Shown piece by piece: positions 11,435 to 21,764 of a DNA stretch of 64,000 bases. Location of the stretch: NCBI RefSeq assembly GCF_904849725.1, contig NC_058520.1:345647670-345711669 (forward strand), read 5' to 3'. The position numbers and the translations under genes are program-made. Numbering within the stretch: the first letter of the stretch is position 1; the number at the start of each line of letters is the position of its first letter. This DNA comes from Hordeum vulgare subsp. vulgare. Taxonomy: Eukaryota > Streptophyta > Magnoliopsida > Poales > Poaceae. Below the pieces are notes generated by a model. That model was not told the DNA's origin. It made no database searches and was given only the letters and a program-made list of their open reading frames with translations.

Positions 11435-12952
11435 TGATGACCCTCAAGTATAGGGGATCAATCGTAGTCCTTTCGATAAGTAAGAGTGTCGAACCCAACG
11501 AGGAGCAGAAGGCTCTGATAAACGGATTTCAGCAAGGTAATAACTGCAAGCACTGAAAGTAGCGGTAACAAGTGATGGTGTAGCGAGGTGAAACGTAGCA
11601 AGAAAAAAGTAACAAGTAACAAGTAGTAGAAATGGTGCAGCAAGTGGCCCAATCCCTTTTGTAGCAAGGGACAATCCTGAACAAAGTCTTATAGGAGAAA
11701 AAACGCCCCCGAGGACACACGGGAATTTCTGTCATGCTAGTTTCATATTGTTCATATGATTCGCGTTCGTTACTTTGATAGTTTGATATGTGGGTGGACT
11801 GGCGCTTGGTACTGCCCTTACTTGGACAAGAATCCCACTTATGATTAACCTCTCTCGCAAGCATACGCAACTACAAAAGAAGAATTAAGACAATGTCTAA
11901 CCATAGCATTAAACTAGTGGATCCAAATCAACCCCTTACGAAGCAACGCATAGACTAGGGTTTAAGCTTCTGTCACTCCAGCAACCCATCATCTACTTAC
12001 TACTCCCCAATGCCTTCCTCTAGGCCCAAATATGGTGAAGTGTTATGTAGTTGACGTTCACATAACACCACTAGAGGAAAAGACAACATACAACATATCA
12101 AAATACCGAACGAATATCAAATTCACATGACTATTATCAGCATGACTTATCCCATGTCCTCAGGAACAAAAGTAACTACTCACAAAGCATAATCATAATC
12201 CTTAATGAATAGCATCAAGGATCTGAACATAAACTCTTCCACCAAGTAATCCAACTAGCATCAACCACAAAGAGTAATCAACACTACTAGCAACCTTACA
12301 AGTACCAGTCGGAGTCGTGAGACGGAGATTGGTTACAAGAGATGAACTAGGGATTGGAGAGGAGATGGTGCTGATGAAGATGTTGATGAAGATGCCTCCC
12401 CTCCGACGAGAGGAGTGTTGGTGATGATGATGGCGACGATTTCCCCCTCCGGAAGGGAAGTTTCCCCGACAGGATCATCCTGCCGGAGCTCTAGATTGGA
12501 TCTGCACAAGTTCCGCCTCGTGGCGGCGGCGAAACCACGAAAAAGCTCCCAAATGATTTTTTTTCTAGACCGAAACCCTTCATATAGCAAAAGAGTGGGG
12601 CTAGTGGGCCGTCAGGGAGCCCACAAGCTTGCCCTCCGCCACTAGGGGGGGTGGCGGTGGCAGGGCTTGTGGCGCCCTGGTGGCCCCCCTCCGGTACTTC
12701 TTTCGCCCAGTATTTTTTATATAATCCCAAAAAATTCCACGTAAATTTTCACGGCATTTGGAGATGTGCAGAATAGTGGACTAAGATTTGCTCCTTTTCC
12801 AGTCCAGAATTCCAGCTGCCTAAATTCTCCTTCTTCAAATAAACCTTTGAAAATAAGAGAGAAAAGGCATAAATATGGTACCACAAAGTAATATAACAGC
12901 CCATAAAGCAATAAATATCAACATGAAAGCATGATGCAAAATGGACGTATCA
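11435..12952 (-). repeat. 5' LTR of the Athila-lineage element
   Basis: It is the partner of 2793-4314. The sense strand ends GGGTCATCA at 11435 and starts TGATACGTCC at 12952. The TATA-like sequence (sense TATATAAAAAA) is at about 12713-12723. It would drive transcription toward lower coordinates. Confidence 0.88.
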
Positions 12953-12957
12953 ACCTC
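12953..12957. repeat. Target-site duplication ACCTC, right copy
   Basis: Matches 2788-2792 and abuts the LTR end GTATCA. Confidence 0.9.
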
Positions 12958-13382
12958 CGTAGCTCCCGCGAGGTAAGTGAGTTCGACCATGGCCGTGTGT
13001 AGTTATCTGGGCGTAAAGGTAGGGTCCGGGCTCGAAGCCAACTCTCCGAAGAGGGAACCGACATCATGGCCGAAGGAGAGACCCGAAGTCAAGGCTTTAG
13101 GATTTTGGAGCTCATCGGGCTAAACCGTGACCTTAACAGGTAGAACATTGCCCCGGGAGTCGGTGGAGAACTCGAGGTTCCCGAACCCTATCTCCTGATC
13201 GTGGACGAGACATCTGATGTGGCCAAGGCGGCAAGTCGGGTCGGTGCGTAGCATGAAGCTGCCAAACATGAGAACTTGCTCATGGATGAAGGTGTCTTGG
13301 TTGATGATTCGATTGCTTATGATCAAGCGGGCCATCAATCCTTCCTGTGATCCTACAACAGAACTCTTAATGAAAAAACCAA
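12958..13382 (-). pseudogene. Fatima-like leader and gag N-terminus
   Basis: The 5' LTR ends at 13383 on the minus strand, followed by a leader of about 45 bases and then ATG at about 13335 (MARLIISNRIINQDTF). The frame stays open to about 13120, includes GHIRCLVHDQEIGFGNLEF, and ends at a stop. Reading resumes to 12958 and continues, beyond the Athila element, at 2787. This is the N-terminal part of gag for the outer element. Confidence 0.65.
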
Positions 13383-13851
13383 TGTCGGTGTCAAAACCGA
13401 CGGATATCGGGTAGGGGGTCCTGAACTGTGGACCTTGGATCGATGGGTTGCAGGAGACAAAGGGGACATTGTTTTACCCAGGTTCGGGCCCTCTTGAGGA
13501 GGTAAAACCCTACGTCCCGCTTGATTATATTGATGGAGTATGAGCATTAAAGAGTTGATCTACCTCGAGATCGTATGATCTAAACCCTAGATGAATCAAC
13601 TTGTCTATGCGGGTGAAACCCCTTGGTTTATATAGACACCATGGGTCCCTAGGGTTACATACAACCGACCTCAGCCAGGGGTAAACATGCCAATCTAGCC
13701 TATACAACTTGGATGACACGCCAATCTTTGGAGCTTTCCTACTTGTGTACGAGATTATCATGTAGTCTAGTCTTCAATAATGCGGCCGATTAGGTCGGCC
13801 CATGAACAACAGCCCGACCGTCCGAGGACCCCTTAATCCTAAACTCCCTCA
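13383..13851 (-). repeat. 5' LTR of the Fatima-like element
   Basis: On the minus strand it starts TGAGGGAGTTTAGGATTAAG and ends GGTTTTGACACCGACA. The TATA box (sense TATATAAA) is at 13627-13634. The 469-bp length fits this family. The likely target duplication on this side is TCCTC at 13852-13856, but the other copy lies outside the window. Confidence 0.85.
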
Positions 13852-15117
13852 TCCTCTGGTTTTCGTTTTGGGATAAAACTCTTCTAGCAAGGACCAACAT
13901 TGGTACTATATTTTCCCAACATAATAATACTAAACACCATTATTAAAACATAGGGCGTCATAAACCCAAGGAGTAATTCAACATAATACAGGGGGGCCAA
14001 TGCTGATGGTGCTGGTTCACAACAGAGCACCACGCGGGGCCAACCCGGGGCAACTCGGGAGATGTCTATCAGGCCACCGTATGCTTAGCTTATCCATTGT
14101 GTCCCAAGAACGAGATACATGGCTCCTATCGGGATCGTTGACACGTCGGGTGGCCTTGCTGGATTTGTTTTACCTTTCTCGAACATCTTATGCAAGGAAT
14201 TCAGAGAATAATTTGGGCTATTTCTAGGTTGAGGTTTTCCACTAGGAATCCGAGGAGATCACGGGTTTTTCGTGGTGGAGGTTTTCGATGCAGCTTGTGG
14301 TAGTTTGTGATGGACTAGTTGGTGCACCCATGCATGGTTAAATATTTCTAAGAGTCGTGCCCGTAGTTATGTGGCAACTTGGAAACTTTGTTTAACACCC
14401 ATTCATAGGAAATTTGAAGTAAACTTAATTAAAACTTGCCGACCGTGTGCGTAAGTGTGACTGTCTATTCTTGTGAGGTCTATACCCGAGAGAGGGCACG
14501 ATGGAGCTATGTTTGACGTAAGTAGGTGTTCAGGAACACTTCGAGACCATTATTAGTTCACGCCAGTAGATCAACCCCCCTCTTATTCCTGTACTCGTAA
14601 GTTAGCCACCTCAAATAAAATGCTTAGTGCTTGTTGCAGCCTCAACACTTAACCATACCTCACCCATTAAGCATTGCTAGTCCTGATACCTTTGGAAATG
14701 AGACTGTTGAATCCCTGTGGCTCACAGATTACTACAACAATAGTTGCAGGTACAGGTAAAGTGATACTTTGATGTGGGCCTGATGATTGTTCTATTTGGA
14801 GTTTCTTCTTCTTTTCTTCATCGATCTAGAATAGGTTCCAAGCCATCAGCCTGGGATAGCAAGGATGGACATCTTTCTTTTATATTTTGATTTCGTTCGT
14901 AGTCGGACCCTGCTCTTCTACATGGTGATTGAATATATTGTTGTATTGTGTTGTTCATGCTGTAGCTTGTGGTGAGTGTAAGCCAATTGCATATACTCTT
15001 CTCTTTTGTACATGTACTTGTAACGATATCCATTCTTGTAAAATGACGAGATGCACTTCTATCCGTGTCAAGGCCCTCGAACCAAAATAAGGACAGCATC
15101 ACATCTTGGGCGTTACA
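13852..15117 (+). repeat. Sukkula A 5' LTR, right-hand 1.27 kb
   Basis: This matches the last part of the Sukkula B LTRs (for example 25460-26712 and 33375-34623). It ends CATCTTGGGCGTTACA at 15117, close to my memory of the published Sukkula LTR-end primer. Fatima's LTR abuts it at 13851, so the LTR's beginning should lie left of the window, beyond Fatima. No coding function is seen. Confidence 0.82.
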
Positions 15118-18100
15118 AGTTGGTATCAGAGTAGCACCGACCTAGGAGCCCCCTTGATTGATCGAACTTGGCCGAGTCGACTCTAGTAAAACTACCTTGA
15201 GTCTAGTTATATATCAGAGAGTAGGATTCTTTTTACTCCTCTCCTATTCTCTGGTGAGGTTTACGACTTAGGAATTTTAATTCTACTCCTCTTGCACTCA
15301 ATTTTTTTAGGATCATACAGATATTTTGGAATCTATAAGATGCCGATGTGATGGAATTCTGACTTGGTGCCTCCTGTCTAACTTGATTTCTTCCGGGGAG
15401 TTGAGCTCTCGGGGATTCTTGACACATCACTATCGTTCAGTTTCCTTAGTATCTCAGGAGAGAGGATGTTCGAAATAGCTTCAATACTCATTGTGGCGAG
15501 AGGAGTTTTGGCGTCACCCAGTACTGGGGAGAGCATCCTGATGTACTGGCATAATTGTGTCATTGTTATTACGGGGATCTGAGGTAGATTAATATGCGAA
15601 ACTTGTTGGATATGTGTTGATAGTTGCGGGATAGGTTTGTAGCTGATTACATTGAGTAGGTTCCCGGACCCGCAACATGATAACATAACCAAGAAAGATT
15701 TTGGAAGTTCTCAAGTGGGAATTCAAGTAATTACCTAGGATTATCTTCCAACAAATGCATGATGTCAGGTTGGGGTTCCACATCTAGTGGATTTGTTTGT
15801 TCACGGTCTTTGTTACAAAGGACAATCTCGATATATTTCATAACATATGCTCCATCAAGCCTTGTAGTTTGCTACGCCTAGGGAGTATATTCGAGCGTCA
15901 TTTCAGTAAGACAATCCAATGTACGATCGAGCCCGTGCGAACCTTACCACAAAAATATCGAATGAAATCTATGTCATGAATTTGTTTCCGGCTTGTAACG
16001 TAAGCCTCATCCTTTGTTTTGTTTGGTATATGGTAATTCGAGTTGCGTCGATGTCAAGTGGTGATTTCACATCTTTTCGAAGTGGTGTTCTCATATTTGT
16101 ATAGGAGTGCTAATCAATTTTCTCAATCAATTTTCATGTCAATTCTTTCCAACAGGTGTGCTTCTCTTCAAGTTAACTCAATCCTTTTCAATATTTGCAA
16201 GATTAATCTCTCATTTTTTTTCTGGAGTTTGTCTGATCTATCCCAAGTTGTCTTTGTTTTCCCCACCCTCCCGCCCTTTTTCTTCAGTGATTGAATTATC
16301 ATCCAAGTGCCTTTGTTTTCATTGATGCTTCCTCTATCTTCTCTTCTATATCGTATCCGGTGATTTATTGTGAAGATTCTGAGGAGTTTCGAGTTCATCA
16401 TTCTTCATTTTTGTGTTCTTCTCCGGTGGGTTCAATTCAAGCTTTCAGTGTTCATCCTATCCTTTTCATCCTTTAAATGATTCCCATGTTGTAAATTTTA
16501 TCCAAGCCACTATTGTTTATTCATACCTCTGTATTCTATCCAGAGTGCTGAAGATTTCTCAGAAGATTGTATTTCCGTTGAAATCATTTTCAATTAATTC
16601 GAGGTTCTCACTTCATCAAGTTCCCATTTGTTCCGGTGCAATATCTCTTTCTAAGGAATCTTTCAACGATGTTTTCTTTTAGTGGGCTCATAACCCATAG
16701 ATTTTTCCTAGGATCTTACGTGGTCGTTCTAATCTTTTCCAGCGATCACTAAATCTTTTCAAATGTAACGTAAGGATGAACTCCATCAATCATATTCCTT
16801 CTTCAGATCAATCTGATTATTTCCATCGTTGGCTCAACTTTTCCTTATTCATTGTTCCGGAGTGTCTCAATAATTCTTGATGGTGCTTCTTGCCATCATT
16901 CTGTGCATTGAAGACCGAATGAGTGTTTCTCTTAAATCCTAGTTCATTATTTTCATAATTTGTCATTTCATCTTGACTCTATCCTCCTAAATTGTTTCCA
17001 AGCATGAGAAATTCGTACCATATCTATCCGGTGCATTTCAGTGTTGTGTTCATTTCTCGATCCTCCGAAGGCCGTCATTTCAGAAGACTTCTTCGTTCTC
17101 AGCTTTAAGCTTTTGTTCTCAAATTCTTCTAAATTGTTGTCTCTTCGTTCACATCTCAATTATTCTGGTGCCTTGTTGAAGTTTTCTATTAGGCGGATCA
17201 TGATCTCTTCGTTCTCATGTATCTCCATCCATTCATGATATCGTTATTCATTTGCAAATTCTTACTGGTGTTTCATTGAAGACTTTTTCAAGTTTGTTCC
17301 CTATCTCTCTCTTCATTCTTTTTCAAGAAGAATAAGTTGTATGCCAATTCAATTGAGTGTCATCAATATAAATTGAAGAAGGATAAGCATTACATAATTC
17401 TTATTGTTGTTTCATAAAGGTGATTTCAATACTTCTTTCCCGGAGGTGTCCATGATATCAAATTCTCAAATCTAAGTTGTTTATCTATTCTTTTCCGGAG
17501 TTACAATTTTCCTCAAGTATCTCCTTGTGAAGCTTCATGTAAATCATTTCAAGGCCTTAAATCTTATTCTTTTCAACCTTCAATTCTTTGCTATAATCCA
17601 TTGATTCCGGAGTCCTTCCCGATGGTTCGTCATAGTGGTTCTTCAAGAATTTAATTCATTCTCAAAGTGTTCTTCAAGATTATTTTTGGGGAGCCTCAAG
17701 TAATCTTTCTCTTGCATTTCAAAGTGCAGTTCTTCCTCCATTTTCCATTGATATGGTGTCATAGCATTCTTGATTCATGAGGAGTCTCGAAGATTATTTG
17801 TTTCAAGAATGTGATATTTAACCCACCAATTCTTTGATCATGAGATATTTTCAACCCATGATTTCTTCATTGAACTTATCTTGGATTGGATGTCACCTAA
17901 AGCTTTTCATAAGGATTGTTGCTATTATGGTGATTATTGTGGATCCAAGTTCACACTGTATCCTCTTGGTGAAAGAAGTTGTGCATATCTTGTTGCTCCC
18001 AAGCAATTCTTGTCTCTTTTAGTGGCAGATTGTCACCTAATTTTGAGATGCTTTCCATAAGCCCAAAACAAGCTTGTTCTTTTCGTTGTTGATTTTCCAA

Positions 18101-18536
18101 CAACTCCTTTCGATTCTTTTTGAAAGGATGCTTCTCAAATTTAATTGTGGTAGAAGTTGTCATTTGCTTCTCCGTCAAATGATCTCGTTTCTAGTCTTTT
18201 GTGTTGGAGGCTTTGTGATGTTGCTCCCTTTCCTCCATTATCTTGTTTTATCAAGATCATGTTATTTCCCTTTCTTTTCCATTAAATAGGAGTGTTGTGA
18301 AATCTTTTCAAGTTCTTTCCATCTCATCAAGTTTTGCCTCTATTTCCTACTAGAGTGCTGCCGAAATTTATTCTGAATTCGTGTTTGTTCTTCATATCAT
18401 TCTTCATATATGTGAAACCTTCAAGATCATTGGATTCACTCGTTTGTTAAGAAGTAAATAAGTTTTACCTCTTCCTTTCCTCTTCCCCTTTCATTCTTAG
18501 ATCTTGGGTCGAGATCTCTTGTAAGTGGAGGAGAGT
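15118..18536 (+). other. Sukkula A internal domain, noncoding, 3.4 kb
   Basis: It runs between the primer site and the purine-rich GTGGAGGAGAGT just before the 3' LTR. No gag or pol is present. The sense strand is T/C-rich and open frames are short and not conserved. It aligns in patches with the Sukkula B internal domain (26713-29493). A short motif, CCGG(A/T)G with pyrimidines before it, recurs at irregular ~60-200-bp spacing (for example near 16356, 16421, 16630, 16855, 17026, 17494, 17607). LARDs are known to have conserved noncoding interiors and to depend on proteins supplied by other elements. Confidence 0.8.
15120..15131 (+). promoter_or_regulatory. Sukkula A primer binding site, initiator tRNA-Met type
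   Basis: TTGGTATCAGAG lies two bases past the LTR end and matches the complement of the initiator tRNA-Met 3' end. The same site follows the LTR of Sukkula B at 26715. Confidence 0.88.
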
Positions 18537-20477
18537 TGTAACAGCCCGGAATCGATGCTCCAACAGATTGCCCTTTTCCATCATTATTTCCGTGTGATTT
18601 ATTTGGTTGTCGCATTCATCATGGCATCATTCGCATCATTTGCATTACGTCGGCACTCTGCTGCCTTCATTTTTCAAAAAACTTGCATCCGTTGTTGGTT
18701 GCCGGTTCTCTCCACTTTTTCCATTGAACGTTTCGAGACCATGCACACACGCACAAGCCCGCGACACTATTAAAATATTGTTTTTAAAAGTGTGTATAAA
18801 ACTTTCTTGGATTGGGTTAAAACTTGGCATGCGGTCTCATTTTAATGTAGGTAGGCCGCCTGCCAAATTTCGTCCAAATCGGAGGTCGTTTGATACCCCA
18901 AAGGATAAACCTATAGTGCCACTATAGCCGGTCTAATTATCAAATGTTTCTGTTTGTAATTTTTTTTGTCATGGGCCACAATCTTCCCTCTCATCCCCAT
19001 CATAGAACATTCCCTATATATAAACCCACCATATGTAGAGAATCTCTCACTCTCTAGGGTTTTCACTTGCCAAAATTGCAGCCACCCCCCTCGAGAACCC
19101 CACGTGCTAGCTCCACCTCATCCCAATCCCGCAGCTCTAACCCCTAGCCAAATCTGGCCCTCAGATCTGAATACTGGGGCTCAGATTTTGTCCCTACAGC
19201 CAGGCCATACATGTCCGTGGCCAACCTGGGCGTGTCCAAGCGACCACAACAGTCGCGGCCCCCAGAACACGCGCCCCCGCTTTCGTTGGCGCGCCATGCT
19301 TTCGCCCAAGCGCCGCCCCTGTCGGCCACGACCAGCCGCCGTTGTGCCCCCCGCCCACATTACGCGTGCTGGTTGAGCCCCGCTACCCCGAGCTAGGACA
19401 ACCTACTCTCCACCAGCCCCGCCGATGTTGCACTACAGCAAGCCGCTATGCTGCCCGGAGCCTGACCCAGCGAGCTTCATCGTCGGCCTCGTGGTCGCCT
19501 CCGCGGCGAGTTCCTGGTTGATCCATTTTGCCGCCGCCCCGCCACGTCGCCTCCCCGGACGGATCTGAACTTTTGCCGCCCAGATCCACCGGTATGCCGC
19601 CGTTGTCGTCCCCTCGTCGTCCCGTCACCATGGTTGCGGCCTTGTGCGGGATCAAACAAGCAATCACTCCCGTTGACCGCTGCCCTGGGCCTGCCTCGTC
19701 ACGTGGGCCGTGCGTTGGCCTCCGAGGCCCAACGACTGAGTCGACCTCGCCCCACCCCTTGTCCAGCTTGGTCGTCCTATAGCCGGTCGGCTGCTCAGGG
19801 CCAACCTCGAGCCGCTCAAGGTCCAGCTCGCCCCGCAGCCCAGCCGCCTCCCCATCGTGACCGAACCGGCCCAGCCGCTGGCTGGATCTGGTCCACTTAG
19901 GTGAGAACCCATATTTCTTATTCCCCGCCGTGGTTGCTGGTTAGTTACGTTGCACCATGTTGCTGTTGTAGATGCGGCCCATGTACTGTTTTTTTTTTGC
20001 TCTGGGATTTGTAATTTTTGAGGACATGCATAATTACAGATTATTGCAGGATTTAACAATGTTCATATCTAATTAACTGTGCATCGCATTTAAGTACTTT
20101 AAACATGAAAAATTCTTAGAAATTTGTGTGGTTTCGCAATATGCCACTTTTATCCATGTTTAAAATGTGTAACCTGGTATTTGTATTTAATTTGCGTAGA
20201 TTTTATGTTAAAATGATTTATTTCATATGTAATTAAACCGTAGCTCCGATTAAAATGTTTCATATATATCACTTGAATAGAAAAAGTGTACAACAAAATG
20301 GTTGCATTTATTTTGCTGTTTAAAACTCTAAAATTGTGTTATAGGTAGAACAATACCGAAATGTTAATTTGCATATGGGGACTTTCCGGAATTGTTATCT
20401 GTTGTTCCGGCCTCATTTTAACTTGCTAGAATGTCATGTAGTACCATAATATCTTATGGCATCCACGATTTAACTTA

Positions 20478-20573
20478 CTTGTGGCTGTCATTTGCATACA
20501 TTTTGCATACTTGTGGCTGTCATTTGCATACATTTTGCATACTTGTGGCTGTCATTTGCATACATGGCATATT
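20478..20573 (+). repeat. 32-bp tandem repeat, three copies, in Sukkula A LTR
   Basis: The unit starts CTTGTGGCTGTCATTTGCAT and begins at 20478, 20510 and 20542. The copies are nearly identical; the third diverges at its end. Equivalent positions in the Sukkula B LTRs lack the expansion, so it is a local gain. Confidence 0.9.
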
Positions 20574-21759
20574 ATCTTGTGATGGTCGACCATAACTCCG
20601 TTTTAAATGATCCAAATATGTAAATCGACTAGAATGACGGGTCGAATCACACTATAAGTTTCAGAAATGTATGGGGTTATTTCAGAAATTTTAAAATTAA
20701 CATATGCGGTCATTTTAGAAATACTATAAGTTGTTTCCGACCTCATTTAAAATGCCTAGATAGTGTAGTTTATTTATACTTCACCTCTTGCCATGTTTAG
20801 CAACATTTAATATTGTCGTGTACCTAAATGGGAGTGAACTAAGTAATCCAAGCATGGAGTTTGGTCAATATTCAACTCATTGCATATTCAGCTTCATTTA
20901 ATGTGTAGTAATAAATTGTTGTGCTTTGTTGTGTCGTGCATAATTAAATGGACATGCATTATAATTGCTTGAACATCATGTCATGAAAATGTTGTGCTGT
21001 TTATCGTGTGTTGATTATTTGTTTCGGGATTGTTTCTTCTTTATAGAGTCCCGAACCGCTTCGAAGTGTGAGGATACGTTCGACTATGTTGGTTTGTTTG
21101 CTTCACGAATTCGTCCTTCTTACAAGCGGGATCATTTCCCTGTATACCACTACTATCATTACTATGCTAGTTCCTGCTTATATCATTATGTCTCTACCTA
21201 CCCCCTGTTATGTCAAGCCTCCCAACATTGCCATAAAAAGCCTCTAACCCTTCCACAACCGAGCAAACCCTTGTTTGTCTGTGTTACCGCTTGCTCAACC
21301 TTCTTATAGCGTTGCTAGTTGTAGGTGGAGGTGCTTCCAAGTGCCAAGATGGATTCCTTGTTATATCACCATATTATTGCTAAGTAATTTAATGCACCTA
21401 TATACTTGGTAAAAGGTGGAAGGTTTGGCCTTCTAGCCCGGTGTTTTGTTCCATCTTTTCCGCCCTAGTAACTTGTGTACGGGTGTTATGTTTCATAATT
21501 GAGCGCTCCTAACATGCTTGTGGTTGTTATGGGGAACCCCTAGGTTTTAATTTTGGGATAAAACTCTTCTGGCAAGGCCCAACATTGGTACTATATTTGC
21601 CCAACATAATAATACCAAACACCATTATTAAAACATAGGGCTTCATGAACCCGAGGAGTAATTCAACATAACACGGGGGGCCAGTGCTGATGGTGTTGGT
21701 GCAAAACAGAGCACCGTGCGGGGCCAACCCGGGGCAACTCGGGAGATGTCTATAAGGCC

Positions 21760-21764
21760 ACCGT
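21760..21764. repeat. Target-site duplication ACCGT, left copy
   Basis: ACCGT precedes TGTGACAGCC (Sukkula B start), and ACCGT at 34624-34628 follows GGGCGTTACA (Sukkula B end). Removing one copy restores the LTR sequence seen uninterrupted near 14080. Confidence 0.92.

Larger units (their letters stand above)
2793..12952 (-). mobile_element. Complete Athila-lineage Gypsy element (Sabrina/WHAM type), 10.16 kb
   Basis: Two LTRs of about 1.52 kb (2793-4314 and 11435-12952) flank, in minus-strand order, a tRNA-Asp primer site, gag, protease, RT, RNase H, integrase, a small third ORF, a long untranslated tract and a polypurine tract. LTRs begin TGATAC(G)TCC in sense. The target duplication is ACCTC. 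The tRNA-Asp primer and gag sequence place it in the Athila lineage; I cannot separate Sabrina from WHAM by eye. LTRs differ at roughly a few percent of sites by eye. Coding frames contain frameshifts and stops, so it is not autonomous now. Confidence 0.85.
46..13851 (-). mobile_element. Fatima-like Gypsy retrotransposon, 5' half, nested and decayed
   Basis: In minus-strand order the element shows a 5' LTR (13383-13851), a gag start (about 13335), more gag (2744 down to about 570) and the retropepsin domain (565-104). A BARE1 LTR cuts it off at base 45, so reverse transcriptase and integrase are not in view. An Athila-lineage element (2793-12952) sits inside gag. The LTR sequence and the gag/protease sequence match my memory of the Triticeae Fatima family, so the superfamily call is firm and the family name likely. 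It has inserted into the 5' LTR of Sukkula A, whose sequence resumes at 13852. Confidence 0.75.
18537..21764 (+). repeat. Sukkula A 3' LTR, first part
   Basis: It starts TGTAACAGCCCGGAATCGAT right after the purine tract. A TATA box (TATATATAAA) is at about 19015-19024. GC-rich leader follows to about 19900, then CTTAG/GTGAGA, resembling a splice donor, and T-rich sequence to TTTATAG/AGTC at 21041-21048, resembling an acceptor. A 32-bp tandem repeat is at 20478-20573. The LTR is cut at 21764 by Sukkula B and resumes at 34629. Confidence 0.82.

Noticed and set aside
15118..18536. Hidden gag-pol in the Sukkula interior
   Set aside because: I looked for protease, RT and integrase motifs on both strands and saw none; frames are short and broken at different places in A and B.
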